Shown here one piece after another: positions 1 to 7,446 of a DNA stretch of 21,270 nt. The stretch's first letter is position 1; each line of letters starts with the position of its first letter. The notes under the pieces were generated by a model, which saw only the letters and a program-made list of their open reading frames with translations, was not told where the DNA came from and made no database searches. Made by a program: the position numbers and the translations under genes. The DNA is from MedAcidi-G1 sp002713545 (GTDB taxonomy: Bacteria; Actinomycetota; Acidimicrobiia; Acidimicrobiales; MedAcidi-G1): the NCBI GenBank assembly GCA_964013895.1, contig CAXGYF010000028.1, positions 1 to 21,270 on the forward strand, read 5' to 3'.

Positions 1-48
1 GGATCCACCAGTGTAAACAGCATGCTCCCGACTTTTAACGGGTAATCA

Positions 49-549
49 TCAGCAAAATTCATAATTTACAGATAGTACATTCTCTTGCCGGGAAATACTA
101 AAAACTTCTTCATCTCCAACTCGTTTAAATCCATTTTTTTCTAATACTTTCGCGGACGCAACATTTTCCTTAAACACATTGGCTTTAAACTTTTCACATG
201 GCGTATTAGATTTAGCATAATTAAGTAACCCTCTTACAGATTCTGTCGCGTAACCTTGCCCCCAATAATCGACGCCTAACCAATATCCCAACTCATAAAA
301 ATCGTCTTCTAAAGGTGTCAGACCAATTCCACCAATCAAATCATTATTTAAAAAGATGCTTAAGTTAAATTCCTCGTTATCAACTATCTCTAACCATTCA
401 TCAGCATCGTCAAGAGTGTAAGGGTATGGCACATTGCTTAAAGTTTTCGAAACCATAAAATCCCCTATTAAAGAAACAAGTCGTTCTTTATCTGCTTGAA
501 CTAATTTCTTTAAAACCAGTTTTTCTGTTTGAATTTTTATTATTCCCAT
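49..549 (-). CDS. GNAT-family N-acetyltransferase (RimJ/RimL-like)
   Basis: A 166-residue protein of the GNAT fold, closest in look to the RimJ/RimL type that acetylates protein N-termini or small amines using acetyl-CoA. The acetyl-CoA pyrophosphate-binding stretch WGQGYATE is at residues 96-103. The typical late motif N-x-A-S-x-x-x-L-E-K-N-G-F is at about 129-141. Length fits the family, and the protein should be cytosolic. It is the last gene seen of the left operon: its ATG directly follows the TAA of the aldo/keto reductase with no gap, so it is probably made from the same transcript by translational coupling. The substrate cannot be told from sequence; antibiotic or polyamine acetylation are equally open. 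Confidence 0.85.
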   Translation of the reverse strand: MGIIKIQTEKLVLKKLVQADKERLVSLIGDFMVSKTLSNVPYPYTLDDADEWLEIVDNEEFNLSIFLNNDLIGGIGLTPLEDDFYELGYWLGVDYWGQGYATESVRGLLNYAKSNTPCEKFKANVFKENVASAKVLEKNGFKRVGDEEVFSISRQENVLSVNYEFC

Positions 550-1530
550 TTAGTCCACAAAAAGATTTTGTAAAGTTTCCATTTCGGAAGAACTAAGCTT
601 GCCCTTATTTTCTGCGTCAATACATTCCTGTAATTCTTTTCTGTTTTTAATTCCTAGAATTACAGAGCTAACTTTTTCAACACTAAGAGCATATCTATGC
701 GCTAAGGATGCGGGAGATTCCTCCCAGTCTTTGGCAAGCTCTCTAAAAGGTAAAGCCCTTTCAAAATCGGTGAAATCAGCTTTATCCATTCCTGAAGGAT
801 GCGGTTTTCTATCCATACTTGAAGTAAGCGCCCCTGCTTGAACAGCTCTAATAGCCAGAATGGGTACATCCTTTTTTTGACATTCTGAGAGCACCCTATT
901 GGGATCTGGTTTCTTACTGATATATCCAATGGCTCCAATTGAATTTAAGATATTTATTGCGCACTGCATAGCTTCAGGCGGATGTTCATGATTTATAGCT
1001 TTTATTAGTGCTTCTTCTTGCCCTAAACCAATGCCCCAGTGATCAATCTTTCCTTCTTTTTTTAACATTTCAAAAGCTGGAATTACCGCACTGTAGTAAC
1101 ACGAGAGAGTAGTAGCATTCGTGGCCCTATGTTCATTTAGTGCAGGCAGCTGGTAGTCATCCTCTATGAGTTGAGAGTGAAGAAGAAACAAATTAACTTT
1201 ATCGACTCCCATCGTCTCTAAACTTCTACAAAGAGAACTATTGAGTCTCGTATAAACTTCTGAGTCTGGAACTGTTCCCAGACTACATTTAGTGGTTAGA
1301 TTTATTTCTGAATGATCCTTTCCTTTCAAAGCCTCACCAACGACTCTCTCAGCTTCTCCTTTCCCATACATAGGGGCTACATCAAGATGATCGATTCCGG
1401 ATTCAATTGCTAAGTTCACAGTAGAAACGCTTTCTGATCTGGTGGTTTCTCCCCAAACATTTCCTATCCCACCACCTCCTAGACTAAGTGCACTTACAGT
1501 TCCAAAAGGTTTAAATTCTCTTTGTTGCAT
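550..1530 (-). CDS. Aldo/keto reductase
   Basis: A NAD(P)H-dependent oxidoreductase of the aldo/keto reductase superfamily, cytosolic, 326 residues. The catalytic tetrad is readable: Asp50 and Tyr55 in HLDVAPMYG, Lys81 in TTKCSLG, and His118 in FLLHSQ. The late ILGIKNRKEL segment resembles the cofactor-binding region of the family. I chose the ATG at 1530, which shares its A with the TAA stop of guaA (TAATG), over a GTG three codons further upstream, because coupling and the usual N-terminus favour it. It lies between guaA and a GNAT gene. The substrate is unknown; its place in the operon need not mean a link to GMP synthesis. Confidence 0.88.
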   Translation of the reverse strand: MQQREFKPFGTVSALSLGGGGIGNVWGETTRSESVSTVNLAIESGIDHLDVAPMYGKGEAERVVGEALKGKDHSEINLTTKCSLGTVPDSEVYTRLNSSLCRSLETMGVDKVNLFLLHSQLIEDDYQLPALNEHRATNATTLSCYYSAVIPAFEMLKKEGKIDHWGIGLGQEEALIKAINHEHPPEAMQCAINILNSIGAIGYISKKPDPNRVLSECQKKDVPILAIRAVQAGALTSSMDRKPHPSGMDKADFTDFERALPFRELAKDWEESPASLAHRYALSVEKVSSVILGIKNRKELQECIDAENKGKLSSSEMETLQNLFVD

Positions 1531-3092
1531 TATTCCCACTCAATAGTTCCTGGTGGTTTAGAAGTCACGTCGTAAACAACTCTGTTAACGCCTTCTACCT
1601 CGTTAATGATCCGGCTGGAAATTCTTTCCAACAGATCATGTGGTAAACGTGCCCAATCAGCTGTCATAGCATCTTCGCTCGTGACTGCTCTTATTATCAC
1701 TGGGCGTGCATAAGTTCGCTCATCACCCATAACTCCTACTGAGCGGATATCCGCTAAAACAGCAAATGCTTGCCACACTTCTTCCTCTAAATCGGCTTTA
1801 TCAATTTCTTCTCTAACAATAAGATCTGCAGAACGGACGGTTTCTACCGTTTCGCTATTTATCTCTCCGATAATTCTCACTGCAAGCCCAGGTCCTGGGA
1901 AAGGTTGCCGTTTCACTATCTCGTGCGGTAAACCTAATTCTCTCCCTACTTCTCTTACTTCATCTTTGAACAGATTCCTTAATGGTTCAATTAACTCAAA
2001 GTCCATGTCTTCAGGCAACCCACCGACATTGTGATGGCTTTTTATTCGTGCAGCTTCGCTTGTCCCAGATTCGATAACGTCCGGATACAAAGTGCCTTGC
2101 ACTAGAAAGTGTGCATCTTCGATTCCTGCTGCTGCTTCTTCGAATAAGCGAATGAAAAGCTCTCCTATGATTTTTCTTTTTTCTTCAGGATCTAATACCC
2201 CTTTCAACTGTTCGAAAAATCTTTCGGCTGCTTGAACATGAATAAGTTCAATCCCTTGTGAACTTTCAAAAGTATTAACGACCTGTTGTGCTTCTCCTGC
2301 TCTCATCAACCCTGTGTCCACGAAAACGCAAGTCAACTGATCGCCAATTGCTTTATGCACTAAAGCTGCTGCTACAGCAGAATCAACTCCACCTGATAGT
2401 CCACATATGGCTTTTTTATCTCCGACTATTTCTTTTATTCCCATCACCGAAGATTCAACCACTGAAGCCATGTTCCAGTTATTTGGGCAACCACAAACAT
2501 CGTAAATAAAACGTTTCAACAAATCTTGACCACAAGGAGTGTGGTGGACTTCTGGATGAAATTGAACTCCAAAAAGACCCTTATTTGGCTCTTCAAAAAC
2601 TGCTACAGGAGACCCATCTGATGACGCAGTTACTGTAGCTCCTTCTGGTGGACTCGTTATCGAATCAAAATGGCTCATCCACACTTGTTGTGTAGAAGTT
2701 TCGAAATCTGATAAGAGAATCCCTGCCTGATTTACATTCACAACCGTTCTTCCGTATTCTCCTTTTTCATTACCCTCAACTGAACCACCATTTTGTTGAG
2801 CTATTAGTTGTGCTCCATAACAGATACCTAAAATGGGTACTCCTAGGTCGTATATTCCTGGATCAATTTTTGGGGCTCCTTCTACGTTTACAGAAGTTGG
2901 CCCGCCGGAAAAAATAATTCCAGAAGGCTTAAGATCAGCGAAACTTTCTGCGTCTAGTTCGTATGGAACTATTTCACTGTAAACATTGGATTCTCTAACT
3001 CGGCGAGCGATAAGTTGCGCATACTGTGCCCCAAAATCAACAACAAGAATCCGTTTATCCGATCCAGCAGTACCAAAAATATTACTACTCAT
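1530..3092 (-). CDS. guaA: GMP synthase (glutamine-hydrolysing)
   Basis: Makes GMP from XMP, ATP and glutamine in the last step of guanine nucleotide synthesis. The 520-residue length is normal. The class-I amidotransferase domain (about 14-200) has Cys91 in GICYGAQ and His179/Glu181 in FHPEV, the usual Cys-His-Glu triad. The ATP-pyrophosphatase domain has its P-loop SGGVDS at 233-238. The C-terminal dimerisation domain ends in the family's typical PPGTIEWE. The residue after CYG is Ala where many homologues have Met, a mild change. It starts 2 bases after the decarboxylase stop and its own stop overlaps the next ATG, so it is in the middle of the left operon. No guaB is visible in the window. 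Confidence 0.98.
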   Translation of the reverse strand: MSSNIFGTAGSDKRILVVDFGAQYAQLIARRVRESNVYSEIVPYELDAESFADLKPSGIIFSGGPTSVNVEGAPKIDPGIYDLGVPILGICYGAQLIAQQNGGSVEGNEKGEYGRTVVNVNQAGILLSDFETSTQQVWMSHFDSITSPPEGATVTASSDGSPVAVFEEPNKGLFGVQFHPEVHHTPCGQDLLKRFIYDVCGCPNNWNMASVVESSVMGIKEIVGDKKAICGLSGGVDSAVAAALVHKAIGDQLTCVFVDTGLMRAGEAQQVVNTFESSQGIELIHVQAAERFFEQLKGVLDPEEKRKIIGELFIRLFEEAAAGIEDAHFLVQGTLYPDVIESGTSEAARIKSHHNVGGLPEDMDFELIEPLRNLFKDEVREVGRELGLPHEIVKRQPFPGPGLAVRIIGEINSETVETVRSADLIVREEIDKADLEEEVWQAFAVLADIRSVGVMGDERTYARPVIIRAVTSEDAMTADWARLPHDLLERISSRIINEVEGVNRVVYDVTSKPPGTIEWE

Positions 3093-3094
3093 CG

Positions 3095-4507
3095 TTATCC
3101 AAGAATCTCATCAATTAATTCTGAAACTCTTTCAACATGAGTAGATGTAGTCCATGTGCCACCAACTGATAGCCGTAAAACGTGCTCGCCGCCCAACACT
3201 GTATGCGTAAGTAAAACTTCGCCTGTTGAGTTCAAAGACTCTTGCAAAGCTTTTGTAGCATCATCACCATCCACATGACTAAAACAAACAAGTGAAAGTG
3301 AAACTGGCGCTGCCAAAGTTAGTTTCGGGTGTCCCTCTACACGTTCAGCGAAACTTTCAGCTGCTTCTACGTGATGTCTTATGTGTGACCTTAACCCTTC
3401 AGCCCCATAGCTTCGCAAAACAAACCATAGCTTCAAAGACCGGAACCTTCGACCTAACGGAACCTGCCAATCCCGATAATCGATAACTTCTCCAGCTTCA
3501 CTTGCGGGATTTCTTAAATACTCCGGCACTATCGAAAGTGAATCAACCAGTGGTTTTGAATCCGCCACATAAAAGGCAGTGCAATCAAAATTGGTTAGAA
3601 GCCACTTATGGGGATTGAAGGCATAACTATCTGCTTTCTCTATCCCTTCTAACAAACCACGATATTCAGGACATACTGCAGCAGATCCAGCCCATGCTGC
3701 ATCCACATGAAGCCAAGCGCCTTCCTTGTCAGCAATTTCTGCTATGGAAGGTATTGGATCAACTGCCCCTGATGAAGTAGTGCCAATGGTTGCTGAAATA
3801 AAACAAGGGACTAGGCCGTTCTCTTTATCTTCATTTATAAGTCTTTGTAATTCTTCTGAATCCATAGCGAAGTTTTCATCAACTTCTACTTTTCTCAGTT
3901 GATAAGGCGAGAAACCAGCAATTTTTACATCTTTCTCAATCGATGAATGAGCCTGAGTTGACGTATAGGCAACAAGTTTTGGAAGTTCTGAAGCTCCTCC
4001 TAAACGGTCCCGTGCCGCTAAAATGGCACACAACGAAGCAGACGAAGCGGAATCTTGGATTACGCCACCGCCTTTCCCATCTGATCTAAAACAGTCAGGC
4101 AAACCACACAGGTCTAAAAGCCAATCAAGCATATGGGTTTCCAGTTCTGTAGCAGCTGGGCTAGTTGACCAAAGCATGCCGTTAATGCCGAATCCGGCTG
4201 AAAGTAGTTCTCCTAGTATTGCTGGTGCTGATGAGTTGCAAGAAAAGTAACCAAAGAACCCCGGATGTTGCCAATGGGTCACAGCTGGAGCAATGAGACT
4301 ATTTACATCATCTAGTAGGTCAGTGAAAGGTTCAGGTGCTTCTGGAGCTCTTTCGGGCAACGATGCTCTTACATCACCTGGTTTGACGTCAGGTGTAACT
4401 GGTCGTTCTTCGAGGTGTTCAAGGTAATCGGCTATCCAATCAATCGTCGAATGACCCATTTCTCGAAACTCCTCTGAAGTGAAGTGTTTTGGAGGTTTTG
4501 TTGTCAC
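3095..4507 (-). CDS. PLP-dependent aromatic-L-amino-acid decarboxylase-like protein
   Basis: A 470-residue group II PLP decarboxylase, most like DOPA/tryptophan/tyrosine decarboxylases, which turn aromatic amino acids into amines and CO2. Visible landmarks are the N-terminal motif around FREMGHSTIDWIADYL (14-29), His187 that stacks on PLP, Asp269 in HVDAAW, and the PLP-binding Lys301 in NPHKW. The catalytic-loop PEYLRNP places Tyr330 at the position of human DDC Tyr332. That Tyr marks true decarboxylases, whereas aldehyde synthases carry Phe. The strongly conserved block WQVPLGRRFRSLKLWF follows at 347-362. The start is a GTG overlapping the Nudix TAG by one base, so it is coupled to that gene. 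The exact substrate is not decided; another aromatic or related amino acid is possible. Confidence 0.9.
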   Translation of the reverse strand: MTTKPPKHFTSEEFREMGHSTIDWIADYLEHLEERPVTPDVKPGDVRASLPERAPEAPEPFTDLLDDVNSLIAPAVTHWQHPGFFGYFSCNSSAPAILGELLSAGFGINGMLWSTSPAATELETHMLDWLLDLCGLPDCFRSDGKGGGVIQDSASSASLCAILAARDRLGGASELPKLVAYTSTQAHSSIEKDVKIAGFSPYQLRKVEVDENFAMDSEELQRLINEDKENGLVPCFISATIGTTSSGAVDPIPSIAEIADKEGAWLHVDAAWAGSAAVCPEYRGLLEGIEKADSYAFNPHKWLLTNFDCTAFYVADSKPLVDSLSIVPEYLRNPASEAGEVIDYRDWQVPLGRRFRSLKLWFVLRSYGAEGLRSHIRHHVEAAESFAERVEGHPKLTLAAPVSLSLVCFSHVDGDDATKALQESLNSTGEVLLTHTVLGGEHVLRLSVGGTWTTSTHVERVSELIDEILG

Positions 4508-5238
4508 TAAAATTTATTCCCTTCTTTATATTCTTCTTTAGGAAACCTTCCATAATTGTCCGATAATCCTAAGGAAAGGGTCAAGAGTTGACGAATCATC
4601 AAAGCAGTTGCTCCCCAGACAGTATCACCCTCAAGTTCAAAGAAGGTAATAGAAACCCAGCCATTAGGAAGTTCCCACTCTTCTTCGCGCCAAACTTCAT
4701 CTAAGAGAAGTTCAGTCATTGGTACATGTATTACTTTTTCAACTTCGGAGGTATTGGGGTCCAGATCCGGTCTTCCAGAAAGAATCGTTACGAATGGATG
4801 TATAAGACTTCTACTCCCTACTGTAACTATCGGGTCTAATCTGCCAAGAGGTTTTAGTTCTTCCGTTTGAATTCCGATTTCTTCATTAGATTCGCGGCAT
4901 GCAGTTGCCCATAAATCATAGTCAGAGTCTTCAACACGGCCTCCGGGGAAAGAAACCTCATGTCTATGGGAGCTGAGGTTTGGTGACCGTCTAGTAAGTA
5001 TTAGATGCGGGTCATGCTCATCATAAATAGCTACAAGTACTGCAGCATCTCGCTCTTCGCCTGTTGGTATTCTGCCTCTGATACCAGAAGGCACACGGTT
5101 TGTTAATGCTTTTATGACTTGGGCAATTTCAATTTTTCTATTTTGAGATTCGAACCACGGTGAAGATTCCCCTAAACGCCATGACTTTGGACGTGGAATG
5201 ACTTGTATTCCACCACGCTGTCTTTTTTGTGGTTCCAT
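4507..5238 (-). CDS. Nudix hydrolase, CoA-pyrophosphatase type
   Basis: A 243-residue Nudix enzyme of the NUDT7/YeaB branch, expected to cut CoA or its derivatives into 4'-phosphopantetheine and 3',5'-ADP. The CoA-type signature LTRRSPNLSSHRHEVSFPGG is at about 81-100. The metal-binding Nudix core R-E-S-N-E-E-I-G-I lies at 115-123. Two usually conserved signature positions differ: Ser for Arg and His for Gly ahead of FPGG, so CoA specificity is likely but not certain. I start at ATG 5238. A TTG one codon upstream (5241) would sit closer to the AAGG ribosome-binding sequence and is possible. It is the first gene after the groEL terminator and heads the left operon. Confidence 0.85.
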   Translation of the reverse strand: MEPQKRQRGGIQVIPRPKSWRLGESSPWFESQNRKIEIAQVIKALTNRVPSGIRGRIPTGEERDAAVLVAIYDEHDPHLILTRRSPNLSSHRHEVSFPGGRVEDSDYDLWATACRESNEEIGIQTEELKPLGRLDPIVTVGSRSLIHPFVTILSGRPDLDPNTSEVEKVIHVPMTELLLDEVWREEEWELPNGWVSITFFELEGDTVWGATALMIRQLLTLSLGLSDNYGRFPKEEYKEGNKF

Positions 5239-5267
5239 CAATCAAGACTACCTTCGCTATAAAACAC

Positions 5268-5295
5268 TTCTGGCCGGGCGTAAGCCCGGCCAGAA
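5268..5295 (-). terminator. Strong hairpin terminator after groEL
   Basis: A perfect 12-bp inverted repeat (TTCTGGCCGGGC pairing with GCCCGGCCAGAA) around a 4-base loop starts 21 bases beyond the groEL stop codon. Read on the minus strand it is followed by GTGTTTTAT, a broken T-tract. Its GC-rich stem stands out against the AT-rich surroundings. I read it as the intrinsic terminator of groESL. It may be partial, letting some transcription into the Nudix operon, because no separate promoter is obvious before that operon. Confidence 0.85.
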
Positions 5296-5299
5296 ATAA

Positions 5300-5318
5300 A
5301 ACAGTGATAAAAACTGTT
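5300..5318 (-). terminator. Weak hairpin overlapping the groEL stop
   Basis: A 6-bp stem (AACAGT pairing with ACTGTT) with a 7-base loop overlaps the groEL stop codon. On the minus strand it is followed by TTATTT. It lies directly before the strong hairpin, so the two could act in tandem. The stem is short and AT-rich, so a role by itself is doubtful. Confidence 0.3.
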
Positions 5319-6966
5319 ACATCATGCCGCCCATGCCGCCCATACCACCCATGGGATCCATTCCACCACCAGGCATTGCTGGTTCTGGCTCTGGCTTATC
5401 AGCAACTAAGGCTTCAGTTGTTAATAAAAGTGCTGCGATTGAAGCAGCATTCTGCAATGCGGCTCGAGTAACTTTCGCTGGATCAATCACTCCAGCCTCA
5501 ACTAGATCAACTAATTCTCCAGTTGCCGCATTCAAGCCTGTGGAGCCCGAAGCCATTTCGATTTCTCTGACCTTAACAGCGCCTTCAAAGCCAGCATTGT
5601 CGGCTATAAGTCGTGCTGGAGCTTCAAGAGAAACGTGAACAATTCTTGCTCCTGTTTCTTCGTCTCCTTCAAGGTCACCTATTACAGACTCAATGGCTGA
5701 ACGTGCACGAAGTAAAGCCGTGCCGCCTCCAGCGACAACTCCTTCTTCTATGGCTGCGCGTGTTGCTGAAAGAGCGTCTTCTATCCTGTGCTTTTTTTCT
5801 TTAAGCTCTACTTCAGTTGCAGCCCCAACCTGAACAACTGCTACACCGCCAGCTAATTTAGCCAAGCGTTCTTGCAGTTTTTCTTTGTCCCAATCGGAAT
5901 CTGTCTCATCAATTTCGCGTTTAATCTGAGCGATTCTTCCTTCTACAGCTGAGGCTTCACCTGCGCCCTCGATAATCGTTGTGTCATCTTTATTGATTAC
6001 AACTTTTCTAGCAGTACCTAGCATGTCAAGACTTACGCCTTCTATCTTTAAGCCAACTTCCTCGCTTACGACCTGTCCTCCAGTAAGAACAGCCATGTCT
6101 TCCAACATTGCTTTACGTCTCTCACCAAAGCCAGGAGCTTTGACTGCTACAGAATTAAAGGTTCCACGAATCTTGTTAACTACAAGAGTCGCTAATGCTT
6201 CACCTTCTACATCTTCAGCGATGATCAAAAGGGTCTTTCCAGTTTGCATAACTTTTTCAAGTAGAGGAAGCAAATCTTGCACAGAAGAAATCTTCCCTTG
6301 GTTGAACAGCAAATAAGGATCTTCCAAAATAGCTTCTTGTCTTTCTGGATCAGTTACGAAATATGGTGAAAGATAACCTTTATCGAACTGCATACCTTCA
6401 ACGAAATCAAGATCCATACCAAAGGTGTTTGACTCTTCTACGGTTACAACACCGTCTTTGCCTACCTTATCAATTGCTTCAGCTATGACTTCTCCTATAG
6501 CTGCGTCAGCAGCTGAAATAGCTGCGACGTTTGCAATCTGATCTTTTGAGTCATCGACTCGAACTGACTGATCAGCTATGGCGTCTACCGCTGCAGATAC
6601 TGCCTTTTCAATACCCTTTTTTAAACTCATTGGGTTGGCTCCTGCAGCAACATTTCTTAAGCCTTCGCGAACAAGGGCTTGCGCTAGAACGGTAGCTGTA
6701 GTCGTACCGTCCCCTGCTATATCATTCGTCTTAGTTGCAACTTCTTTTACTAGCTGAGCACCCATATTCTCAAAGCTGTCCTCAAGTTCAACTTCTCTAG
6801 CAATGGATACTCCATCATTGGTAATGGTGGGTGCACCGAATTTTTTATCGAGAACTACATTTCGTCCTCTCGGCCCAAGTGTTACTTTTACGGCATCAGC
6901 TAATTTGTTGACACCCGCCTCAAGACCACGGCGGGCCTCTTCATCAAACTTTAAAATTTTTGACAT
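5317..6966 (-). CDS. groEL: Chaperonin GroEL (60 kDa, Hsp60)
   Basis: The ring-forming ATP-driven folding chaperonin that works with GroES in the cytosol; 549 residues, the usual size. Clear family landmarks are the nucleotide-binding GPRGRNV at 31-37, the AGDGTTT loop with catalytic-domain Asp86 at 84-90, and VAGGGTALL in the C-terminal part of the equatorial domain. The C-terminus is a Gly-Met tail (GGMGGMGGMM) like that of the main folding chaperonins, not the His-rich tail of mycobacterial GroEL1. The gene follows groES by 8 bases; the groES stop lies inside its ribosome-binding region (GTAGGT). It is controlled by the CIRCE element upstream of groES and ended by the hairpin at 5268-5295. 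Confidence 0.99.
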   Translation of the reverse strand: MSKILKFDEEARRGLEAGVNKLADAVKVTLGPRGRNVVLDKKFGAPTITNDGVSIAREVELEDSFENMGAQLVKEVATKTNDIAGDGTTTATVLAQALVREGLRNVAAGANPMSLKKGIEKAVSAAVDAIADQSVRVDDSKDQIANVAAISAADAAIGEVIAEAIDKVGKDGVVTVEESNTFGMDLDFVEGMQFDKGYLSPYFVTDPERQEAILEDPYLLFNQGKISSVQDLLPLLEKVMQTGKTLLIIAEDVEGEALATLVVNKIRGTFNSVAVKAPGFGERRKAMLEDMAVLTGGQVVSEEVGLKIEGVSLDMLGTARKVVINKDDTTIIEGAGEASAVEGRIAQIKREIDETDSDWDKEKLQERLAKLAGGVAVVQVGAATEVELKEKKHRIEDALSATRAAIEEGVVAGGGTALLRARSAIESVIGDLEGDEETGARIVHVSLEAPARLIADNAGFEGAVKVREIEMASGSTGLNAATGELVDLVEAGVIDPAKVTRAALQNAASIAALLLTTEALVADKPEPEPAMPGGGMDPMGGMGGMGGMM

Positions 6967-6974
6967 TTTTTGAC

Positions 6975-7265
6975 CTACTTCACAACCGCAAGAACGTCGC
7001 GAGCGTTAAGAATCAAAAGATCCTCACCCTCTGCGGCTATCTCGGTTCCGCCATATTTGCTGTAAACAACTGTGTCACCTACACCAACATCCATTGGTAT
7101 TAGTTCACCGCTTTGTTCGCTGCGTCTGCCAGGCCCTATTGCTAGCACTTCACCAGTTTGTGGTTTTTCCTTAGCTGTATCAGGTATTACAAGACCACTT
7201 GCAGTAGTCTCTTCTGATTCGCCAGGGCGGACCACAATACGATCCTCAAGAGGCTGAAGGTTCAT
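6975..7265 (-). CDS. groES: Co-chaperonin GroES (10 kDa, Hsp10)
   Basis: The heptameric lid of the GroEL folding chamber. The 96-residue form starting MNLQPLEDRIVV matches the family. It has a mobile-loop stretch (EETTASGLVIPDTAKEKP) and the typical ending DVLAVVK. A longer frame opens at 7301, but I start at ATG 7265 because a GGAG sits 6 bases before it and the upstream residues are unlike GroES. First gene of the groES-groEL unit, with a CIRCE operator 63 bases upstream of the start codon. Confidence 0.98.
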   Translation of the reverse strand: MNLQPLEDRIVVRPGESEETTASGLVIPDTAKEKPQTGEVLAIGPGRRSEQSGELIPMDVGVGDTVVYSKYGGTEIAAEGEDLLILNARDVLAVVK

Positions 7266-7271
7266 AGAAAA

Positions 7272-7275
7272 CTCC
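7272..7275 (-). promoter_or_regulatory. Ribosome-binding site of groES
   Basis: GGAG on the minus strand, 6 bases before ATG 7265. It decides the start against the longer frame that opens at 7301. Confidence 0.8.
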
Positions 7276-7328
7276 GATTCTTTGTTTCTTAGAAATGCCA
7301 AAACTTATTAATTTTACAACAATTCTTT

Positions 7329-7355
7329 TTGGCACTCTCTTTATTCGACTGCTAA
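7329..7355 (-). promoter_or_regulatory. CIRCE operator (HrcA-binding site)
   Basis: On the minus strand the site reads TTAGCAGTC, nine bases, GAGTGCCAA. The CIRCE consensus is TTAGCACTC-N9-GAGTGCTAA, so each half has one mismatch and the 9-base spacer is exact. CIRCE is bound by the repressor HrcA, which is released on heat stress. It lies between the likely -10 and the groES start, the classic position. No hrcA gene is in the window. Some actinobacteria also use HspR/HAIR for other chaperones, but this site is the HrcA type. Confidence 0.93.
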
Positions 7356-7384
7356 CGATACGGCTAAAATGTGTGTAATTCCAA
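7355..7384 (-). promoter_or_regulatory. Possible sigma70-type promoter for groESL
   Basis: On the minus strand TTGGAA (7379-7384) and TATCGT (7355-7360) are separated by 18 bases, and the second box touches the CIRCE operator. That position suits HrcA repression. Both boxes match the consensus only in part, so this is the best candidate in the 181-base gap between tsaD and groES rather than a firm call. Confidence 0.4.
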
Positions 7385-7446
7385 CATTTTTAATCTGTTT
7401 ATAACGCAAAATTCACCTGTTTATGCGCGAAACTTGTGTATTAGCC

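Noticed and set aside
1..6. BamHI site (GGATCC) exactly at the window start, possibly a cloning junction
   Set aside because: A six-base site can fall there by chance, and the following bases show no vector sequence that I recognise.
47..51. ATG overlapping the GNAT stop (TGATG) as a possible next gene
   Set aside because: The frame stops after four codons.
1..60. tRNA-Lys-like anticodon loop (CCCGA-CTTTTAA-CGGG) on the plus strand
   Set aside because: The base that should pair with the last stem A is missing, no T-arm or acceptor stem can be drawn, and the right part runs into the GNAT coding end. A weak 4-bp hairpin by chance is more likely.
5324..5638. Plus-strand open frame opposite the groEL end
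   Set aside because: Its Pro/Ser-rich product mirrors the Gly-Met tail and codon pattern of groEL; there is no homology or ribosome-binding support. The other plus-strand frames are likewise antisense shadows of the minus-strand genes.
7385..7446. Terminator after tsaD
   Set aside because: Only a 4-bp CGCA/TGCG pair with a 15-base loop was found; not convincing.
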